Assembly: GCA_036522155.1 (NCBI GenBank)
Contig: DATDGI010000046.1
Location: 1 to 8,881 of the forward strand
Length of the DNA: 8,881 bases
Direction of reading: 5' to 3'
Source: UBA9676 sp036522155
Lineage (GTDB): Bacteria > Actinomycetota > Actinomycetes > Streptosporangiales > Streptosporangiaceae
Part shown: piece after piece, positions 5,173 through 8,881 of the stretch
How positions within the stretch are numbered: the first letter of the stretch is position 1
Layout: every line of letters begins with the position of its first letter
Position numbers and translations under genes: made by a program
The notes under the pieces: model-generated
Databases searched by the model: none
The model's input: only the letters and a program-made list of their open reading frames with translations
Told to the model about the DNA's origin: nothing

Positions 5173-6380
5173 GCCGGGCCGCCCGGGCACCGAGGGGCTG
5201 GCGGGGCGGCGCCCAGATGCCCGGCCACCCAGCCACCGACGCCGTCTTCCAGGCCGAGCATCTCGGCCGTGGCGTACAGGTTGGAGCTCTCGTTGACCCG
5301 GCGCCGCCCGTCGGCGTAGCCCACCGTGGCGAACACCAGATAGGGCCCGGCGGCGCGGTCCCAGGACAGCTGGCGCTGCCGGTTGCCGAACCTGGCCACC
5401 ATCGTGTGCCGGAAGGGCACCGCCCGCAGGCCAGCGGTCAGGCTGTTCCCGGCCATGCTGGGCAGGTCCCGCAGGGCGGCCCGGACGGCGGCCGGGCTGG
5501 GCAGGGTGGCCACCCCGACCGTCACCGCCAGGCTCTGCGTGGCGTCGGTGTAGGTCGCCCGCAGCACGGCCGTGCAGCCGTGGCTGAGCAGCACCTTCGC
5601 CACCGGCGGGTCGGCGGCGACCGGGCACGATGCCTGGCTGCTGATGCCCGCCCGGTGCGCGGCCAGGGTGAGCCCGGTGGGCCCGCTCAGGGCCAGCGCA
5701 GGCACCTGGTACGAGACCGTGTGCGGGAAGATCTCACCGGCGGGCCACAGCCGCCAGCGCTTGCCCATCTCCCAGGCCAGGATCTGCTGCTTCTGCGCCG
5801 GGCTGAAGGTGCGCGGCAGGATCTGCACGACCACCCCGGCCGCGGAGGCCAGCAGGCCGACCAGCGACAGGGCCAGCAGCACCAGGAACAGGGCGCGCCC
5901 GCGCCGGCGGGCGGGCGCCCGCGTGCCGACGGCCGGCCCGGCGTCTGTACCGGCCGCAGGCGGGCCGAACGGGGGCGGGATGGCCGGTGAGCCGAACGGC
6001 GGGGGGCTGGCCGTGCGGGGGCCGGCCGGCGGCCACGGTTCGTCCGGTGGCCACCACTGGACCTCAGGCCCGGGACGGCCATCCAGCCCGAAGTGAGGCG
6101 GTGGGCCGGCCTGAGCCGGCAGGCCAGGCTGAGCGGACACGCCCGGCTCAGCGGACAGGCCAGGCTGAGGCGGTAGCCAAGGCTGAGCGGACAGTCCGGG
6201 CTGATCCACGGGCTCTGGCTGCTCCGGCGGCTCCGGCTCGCCGGGCGGCCACGACTGCGGGGCGGCCTGGTCCGGGAGCCGGAACGGGCGGCGTGGACCG
6301 GGCACCGGCCCGGGTGGCGCTACGTCCTCCGCGCCCGGCCCCGGACCGCCGCCACCCGGGGGCTCCGGCCGCAATGCCAC
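5166..6380 (-). CDS. Proline-rich single-pass membrane protein, mycosin-associated, function unknown
   Basis: The 404-residue protein has three parts. Residues 1-155 are a very Pro-rich, low-complexity cytoplasmic region with hexapeptide-like repeats (QPGLSA, QPWLPP, EPGVSA, QPGLPA) at about 60-91. A basic stretch (APARRRGR) precedes one membrane helix at about 163-188. Residues 190-404 form an extracytoplasmic domain beginning LPRTFSPAQKQQILAWEMG, with a Cys pair (C252, C269) that could form a disulfide. Near its end is SWDRAAGPYLVFATVGYADG. I do not recognise a named family for this domain. The GTG start at 6380 is chosen as the in-frame start after the upstream gene. A purine-rich GGGGGAGG lies 16 bases upstream, further than usual. 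Its stop overlaps the mycosin start by 7 bases, so the two are probably made together. I infer, without proof, that it is a partner, substrate or regulator of the protease at the membrane. Confidence 0.82.
   Translation of the reverse strand: MALRPEPPGGGGPGPGAEDVAPPGPVPGPRRPFRLPDQAAPQSWPPGEPEPPEQPEPVDQPGLSAQPWLPPQPGLSAEPGVSAQPGLPAQAGPPPHFGLDGRPGPEVQWWPPDEPWPPAGPRTASPPPFGSPAIPPPFGPPAAGTDAGPAVGTRAPARRRGRALFLVLLALSLVGLLASAAGVVVQILPRTFSPAQKQQILAWEMGKRWRLWPAGEIFPHTVSYQVPALALSGPTGLTLAAHRAGISSQASCPVAADPPVAKVLLSHGCTAVLRATYTDATQSLAVTVGVATLPSPAAVRAALRDLPSMAGNSLTAGLRAVPFRHTMVARFGNRQRQLSWDRAAGPYLVFATVGYADGRRRVNESSNLYATAEMLGLEDGVGGWVAGHLGAAPPAPRCPGGPAC
6108..6203 (-). repeat. Degenerate 18-bp tandem repeats coding for QPGLSA-like hexapeptides
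   Basis: About five imperfect 18-base units encode QPGLSA, QPWLPP, QPGLSA, EPGVSA and QPGLPA within the cytoplasmic Pro-rich region. On the plus strand they show as repeated variants of CAGGCTGAGCGGACA. The unit length is a multiple of three, so copy-number change would keep the frame. Confidence 0.7.
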
Positions 6381-6445
6381 ACCGGCATGTTACGGCCTCC
6401 CCCGCCGGGCCGCCGTCCGCTGCGCCAGGTTGCCGCCCGGGACGG

Positions 6446-7624
6446 TCAGTAGCTGGGCAGTGACGGATCCACCTGGCTGATCCAGCCGAGCACGCCGCCA
6501 CCGACATGCACGGCGTCGGCGAAACCGGCGTGCTTGACCACGGCCAGGCACTCCGCGCTGCGCGCCCCGGACTTGCAGTGCAGCACGATCCGCTTGTCCT
6601 GCGGCAGGTGCTCCAGCGCCGCGCCGGACAGGAACTCGCCCTTGGGGATGAGCACCGCGCCGGGGATCGAGACGATCTCGTACTCGTTCGGCTCCCGCAC
6701 GTCCACCAGGAAGATGTTGTCCTTGCGGTCCAGCATCTCCTTCAGCTCGGTGGGGGTGATGGTCGATCCGGCCGCGGCCTTCTCCGCGTCCTCCGAGACC
6801 GTGCCGCAGAACTCCTCATAGTCGATCAGCTCGGTGATCGTGGGGTTCTTGCCACACACCGGGCACTCGGGGTCCTTCCTGACGTTGACCGTCCGGTAGC
6901 TCATCTCCAGCGCGTCGTAGATCATCAGCCGGCCGGTCAGTGGCTCACCGATGCCGGTGATCACCTTGATGGCCTCGGTGACCTGGATCGATCCGATGGA
7001 GGCACACAGCACGCCAAGCACGCCGCCTTCGGCGCAGGACGGCACCATGCCAGGTGGCGGCGGCTCGGGGTAGAGGCACCGGTAGCACGGCCCGTGCTCG
7101 GCCCAGAAGACGCTGGCCTGGCCGTCGAACCGGTAGATGGACCCCCACACGTAGGGCTTGCCGAGCAGCACACAGGCGTCGTTGACCAAGTAGCGGGTGG
7201 CGAAGTTGTCGGTGCCGTCGACGATCAGGTCGTAGGGCTCGAAAATCCGCATGGCGTTGTCGGAGTCGAGCCGCTCCTCATACAGGACCACGTTGACGAG
7301 CGGGTTGACCTCGTGGACGCTTTCCATCGCCGAAACGGCCTTCGGCCGCCCGATGTCCGACTGGCCGTGGATGACCTGCCGCTGCAGGTTCGACTCGTCC
7401 ACCACGTCGAAGTCGATGATGCCGAGCGTGCCTACCCCGGCCGCGGCCAGGTACAGCAGGGCCGGCGAGCCGAGCCCGCCCGCGCCGACGCACAGCACGC
7501 GGGCGTTCTTCAGGCGCCGCTGCCCGGTCTTGCCCACCTCGGGGATGATCAGATGCCGGGAATAGCGCCTGACCTCAGCTACGGTCAGGTCATCGGCCGG
7601 GGCAACCAGCGGGGGCAGCGGCAC
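6446..7624 (-). CDS. moeZ: Adenylyltransferase/sulfurtransferase MoeZ (ThiF-rhodanese fusion)
   Basis: MoeZ adenylates the C-terminal Gly-Gly of small sulfur-carrier proteins (MoaD, ThiS or CysO type) and loads sulfur on them for molybdopterin, thiamine or cysteine synthesis in the cytoplasm. The ThiF/MoeB domain shows the nucleotide loop GAGGLGSP (47-54), IDFDVVDESNLQRQ (70-83), VDGTDNFATRYLVND (135-149), zinc cysteines CYRC (180, 183) and CPVC (254, 257), and the conserved C197 in PSCAEGG. A rhodanese domain follows (about 287-392), with DVREPNEYE and the active-site loop HCKSGARS (C350). The GTG at 7624 is chosen because AGGAGA ends six bases before it. The resulting 392 residues match my recollection of the mycobacterial protein. 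The frame opens six codons earlier, but that start would place the ribosome-binding site inside the gene. It is the first gene of the minus-strand operon, 65 bases before the next start. The sulfur-carrier partner is not in the window. Confidence 0.97.
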   Translation of the reverse strand: MPLPPLVAPADDLTVAEVRRYSRHLIIPEVGKTGQRRLKNARVLCVGAGGLGSPALLYLAAAGVGTLGIIDFDVVDESNLQRQVIHGQSDIGRPKAVSAMESVHEVNPLVNVVLYEERLDSDNAMRIFEPYDLIVDGTDNFATRYLVNDACVLLGKPYVWGSIYRFDGQASVFWAEHGPCYRCLYPEPPPPGMVPSCAEGGVLGVLCASIGSIQVTEAIKVITGIGEPLTGRLMIYDALEMSYRTVNVRKDPECPVCGKNPTITELIDYEEFCGTVSEDAEKAAAGSTITPTELKEMLDRKDNIFLVDVREPNEYEIVSIPGAVLIPKGEFLSGAALEHLPQDKRIVLHCKSGARSAECLAVVKHAGFADAVHVGGGVLGWISQVDPSLPSY

Positions 7625-7630
7625 GGTATC

Positions 7631-7636
7631 TCTCCT
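7631..7636 (-). promoter_or_regulatory. Ribosome-binding site of moeZ
   Basis: AGGAGA on the minus strand lies six bases before GTG 7624 and decides the start. A GTG at 7642 is in frame but lies upstream of this site. Confidence 0.85.
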
Positions 7637-7828
7637 GATCACAACATCCGGGCTTCTTCCTACCCGGCCTCATCCCTAACCCGGCACTGGGATGCGGCAT
7701 TCCCCGCCCCCGAGGGCCTGGCCCCTGGCCGGGCGCCCGGAAATGTCACTGGCCCGGGATACAACTCTCGCAGATACCAGCACCGGTTTCCCAGCCCGTG
7801 CGGACGGCCGGCCGCCTCGATCACTCCT
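7637..7828. promoter_or_regulatory. Divergent intergenic region with presumed promoters for the moeZ operon and the Rv3235-like gene
   Basis: About 210 bases separate the two divergent starts, so each direction must have its promoter here or inside a neighbour. GATACAACT (about 7759-7767, plus strand) and TTAGGGAT (minus strand, about 7673-7680) are weak -10-like strings, but neither has a convincing -35. I cannot place the promoters. No RNA gene or clear operator was seen. Confidence 0.45.
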
Positions 7829-7835
7829 GGAGGAG
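7829..7835 (+). promoter_or_regulatory. Ribosome-binding site of the Rv3235-like gene
   Basis: GGAGGAG directly precedes ATG 7838 (GGAGG is four bases away). It is the strongest Shine-Dalgarno match in the window, and it fixes this start against the much longer upstream-open frame. Confidence 0.88.
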
Positions 7836-7837
7836 CG

Positions 7838-8419
7838 ATGTCTGCTTTACCACCCGACCGGCCGTGGGTGCCCCCGGTCCCGGACCCTGGCCAGCCGGCC
7901 CACCGGCCGTGCCGGCGCCCGGCCGGTGACCCCCGGCCGCTGCCCGACCCGGCGGCGGTGCGGCTGTGCCGCATCCCGGATTCCGCCCCGCCATACGACG
8001 GCGAGACGGCGCCACCGGCGGCCCCGGCCCACCCGCCCGGCCCGGGCGAACCGGTGATCCCGGCCGCCCACCCGCACTCCGGAAGGCCCCCCGGGCCGAC
8101 GGCCCCGGCTGGCGCACCCGCCTGGCCGAACTACTTCGCCCAGGTGCTGGCCGAGGCCCTGGCCGGGTCCCGTCCCGCGCAGCAACTTGTGCCGTGGACC
8201 ACCGAGCGGGCGCGCAGCCGCATCCAGGAACTCGGCCCGCTACTCGCGGCCGGGCAGCGGCCCCGGGTCCGGCGGGTGGTGACATTCCGGCCGGCCATCG
8301 ACGCCATGGAGATGACCGTGGTGGTGGGATTCGGCCCGCGCGTTCACGCGCTCGCCCTCCGGCTGGAACGGGGCGGCAACCCGGAACGCTGGCTCTGCAC
8401 CGCCGTGGAGGCGGCCTGA
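7838..8419 (+). CDS. Rv3235-like (DUF6459) protein of unknown function
   Basis: The 193-residue protein has a Pro-rich, disordered first half (1-96) and a compact C-terminal domain. The domain features match the actinobacterial Rv3235-like family: FAQVLAEALAGSRPAQQLVPW (100-120), TTERARSRIQEL (121-132), PRVRRVVTFRPAIDAMEM (142-159), VVVGFGPRVHALALRLE (161-177) and RWLCTAVEA (184-192). The family's role is not established. It is often found near secA in Actinobacteria, as here, where the SecA gene converges on it 78 bases away. There is no signal peptide or membrane segment, so it is probably cytoplasmic. The start is well supported by GGAGGAG. It overlaps no other real gene, and its promoter should lie in the 7637-7828 region. 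Family membership is by recognition of the C-terminal domain, and any link to secretion would be inference from position alone. Confidence 0.85.
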   Translation: MSALPPDRPWVPPVPDPGQPAHRPCRRPAGDPRPLPDPAAVRLCRIPDSAPPYDGETAPPAAPAHPPGPGEPVIPAAHPHSGRPPGPTAPAGAPAWPNYFAQVLAEALAGSRPAQQLVPWTTERARSRIQELGPLLAAGQRPRVRRVVTFRPAIDAMEMTVVVGFGPRVHALALRLERGGNPERWLCTAVEAA

Positions 8420-8429
8420 CCAACGATCG

Positions 8430-8451
8430 GGCCTGACCAGCGAACCAGGCC
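8430..8451. terminator. Inverted repeat after the Rv3235-like gene, possible terminator
   Basis: GGCCTG at 8430-8435 pairs with CAGGCC at 8446-8451 around a 10-base loop, 11 bases after the plus-strand stop. The core GGCCTGA also occurs three times in direct order (8413, 8430, 8449). No T-run follows. Function as a terminator for the plus-strand gene is plausible. Confidence 0.4.
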
Positions 8452-8464
8452 TGAACCGAGGAGC

Positions 8465-8481
8465 GCGCCCGGGCCGGGCGC
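8465..8481. terminator. GC-rich hairpin between convergent genes, likely terminator
   Basis: GCGCCCG at 8465-8471 pairs perfectly with CGGGCGC at 8475-8481 around a 3-base loop. It sits 17 bases downstream of the SecA stop and 46 bases after the Rv3235-like stop. It is a compact stem of the type that can terminate transcription without a U-tract in Actinobacteria. Confidence 0.5.
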
Positions 8482-8497
8482 AGCGGACCCGGCCGGA

Positions 8498-8881
8498 TCA
8501 GCCCGCCGGGCGGTTACGCGGATCCCCGTGGCACAGCTTGTACTTGCGGCCCGATCCGCAGGGGCAGGGGGCGTTGCGCCCGACCTTCCCGAAGTCGCCG
8601 TCCCCGCTGATTTCGGTGCGGCTCTGGACCTGAGCCCCTCCGTCCACCGAGGGCGCACTGTAGGAGAGCCGGCCGGGCCGCTGCGGCCGGGCCAGCCCAG
8701 GCGCATTCAGGGTCGGCGTCCCACCCGCTGGCCCGGCGGGGGCAGCCCCGGCCGCGTGCGGGCCGCTGGCCGGCTGAGCCTGCCCGGCCCGGTTCGGCTG
8801 GCCGTCCCTGCCCCGGGCCCGCGCACCGCCCCGGGAGCGACCGTTCTGCGCCCCGGCCGCGGCGGCGCCACCAGCCGCGGC
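8498..8881 (-). CDS. secA: Preprotein translocase ATPase SecA, C-terminal 127 residues (partial)
   Basis: This is the 3' end of secA, the motor ATPase that drives proteins through SecYEG; the gene continues beyond the window edge. The visible tail ends with the SEC-C zinc motif CPCGSGRKYKLCHG (C-x-C-x8-C-H) and DPRNRPAG before TGA at 8500-8498. The motif normally binds zinc and contacts SecB, or in Gram-positives phospholipid or other partners. Before it is RLSYSAPSVDGG, typical of the SecA C-terminal linker. Before that lie about 75 residues very rich in Gly, Ala, Pro, Gln and Arg. The motor domains are not in the window, so the call rests on the tail. Short SEC-C proteins also exist, but the linker sequence fits SecA. 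In mycobacterial terms this would be SecA1 rather than SecA2, which lacks this tail. Confidence 0.92.
   Translation of the reverse strand, partial: AAAGGAAAAGAQNGRSRGGARARGRDGQPNRAGQAQPASGPHAAGAAPAGPAGGTPTLNAPGLARPQRPGRLSYSAPSVDGGAQVQSRTEISGDGDFGKVGRNAPCPCGSGRKYKLCHGDPRNRPAG

Noticed and set aside
5173..5628. 152-codon N-terminal extension of the mycosin frame
   Set aside because: It overlaps the membrane-protein gene in another frame, has poor protein character, and would bury the signal peptide that begins at ATG 5172.
6108..6203. CRISPR-like array
   Set aside because: The repeats are short (18 bp), degenerate, contiguous without spacers and in frame with a protein-coding gene.
7625..7642. 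Upstream GTG start for moeZ at 7642
   Set aside because: The AGGAGA ribosome-binding site lies between this GTG and the GTG at 7624, and the shorter protein has the family length.
6506..8419. 637-codon plus-strand open frame covering moeZ antisense and the Rv3235-like gene
   Set aside because: Only its last 193 codons (from ATG 7838, after GGAGGAG) form a credible protein. The rest is the reverse of moeZ and the intergenic region.
8344..8706. 120-codon minus-strand open frame
   Set aside because: It overlaps the end of the Rv3235-like gene and the SecA tail in a different frame. The SecA frame contains the unmistakable SEC-C motif.

Overview
The window is chromosomal DNA from a high-GC actinobacterium. 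Nearly all codons end in G or C, GTG starts are common, and the gene set is actinobacterial: a MoeZ-type ThiF-rhodanese fusion, a mycosin protease, an Rv3235-like protein and a SecA ending in a SEC-C zinc motif. A filamentous lineage such as Streptosporangiales or a relative is plausible, but the sequence does not fix the genus.

Bases 1-2165 are an accessory scar. A complete IS701-family insertion sequence (89-1593) sits between two copies of CTAG. To its right is the N-terminal half of a NYN-domain (LabA/DUF88) gene on the minus strand, with no start codon and no second half. Next comes plus-strand coding-like sequence (about 1862-2162) whose two parts are in different frames around a run of six A. 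Composition here is noticeably less GC-rich than in the rest of the window.

Bases 2166-3524 encode a circularly permuted ATP-grasp-type ligase with no recognisable biosynthetic partner. It converges on the next operon.

Bases 3554-7624 (minus strand) look like one four-gene operon, read from right to left. The order is moeZ (sulfur-carrier activation), a proline-rich single-pass membrane protein, a mycosin-type subtilisin protease (MycP-like), and an alkyltransferase-like DNA-repair protein. The last three genes overlap by 7 and 4 bases, which suggests translational coupling. No other type VII secretion gene is present. In M. tuberculosis, as I recall, moeB1/moeZ (Rv3206c) and an alkyltransferase-like gene (Rv3204) are near neighbours, so the protease and membrane protein appear to lie within an otherwise conserved block.

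Bases 7625-7837 are a divergent intergenic region. It is followed by an Rv3235-like gene (7838-8419, plus) and, convergent to it, the C-terminal 127 residues of SecA (8498-8881, minus, cut by the window edge).

No defence system, CRISPR array, tRNA or rRNA was seen. The items most worth a second look are the orphan mycosin operon and the orphan ATP-grasp gene behind a frameshifted leader region.
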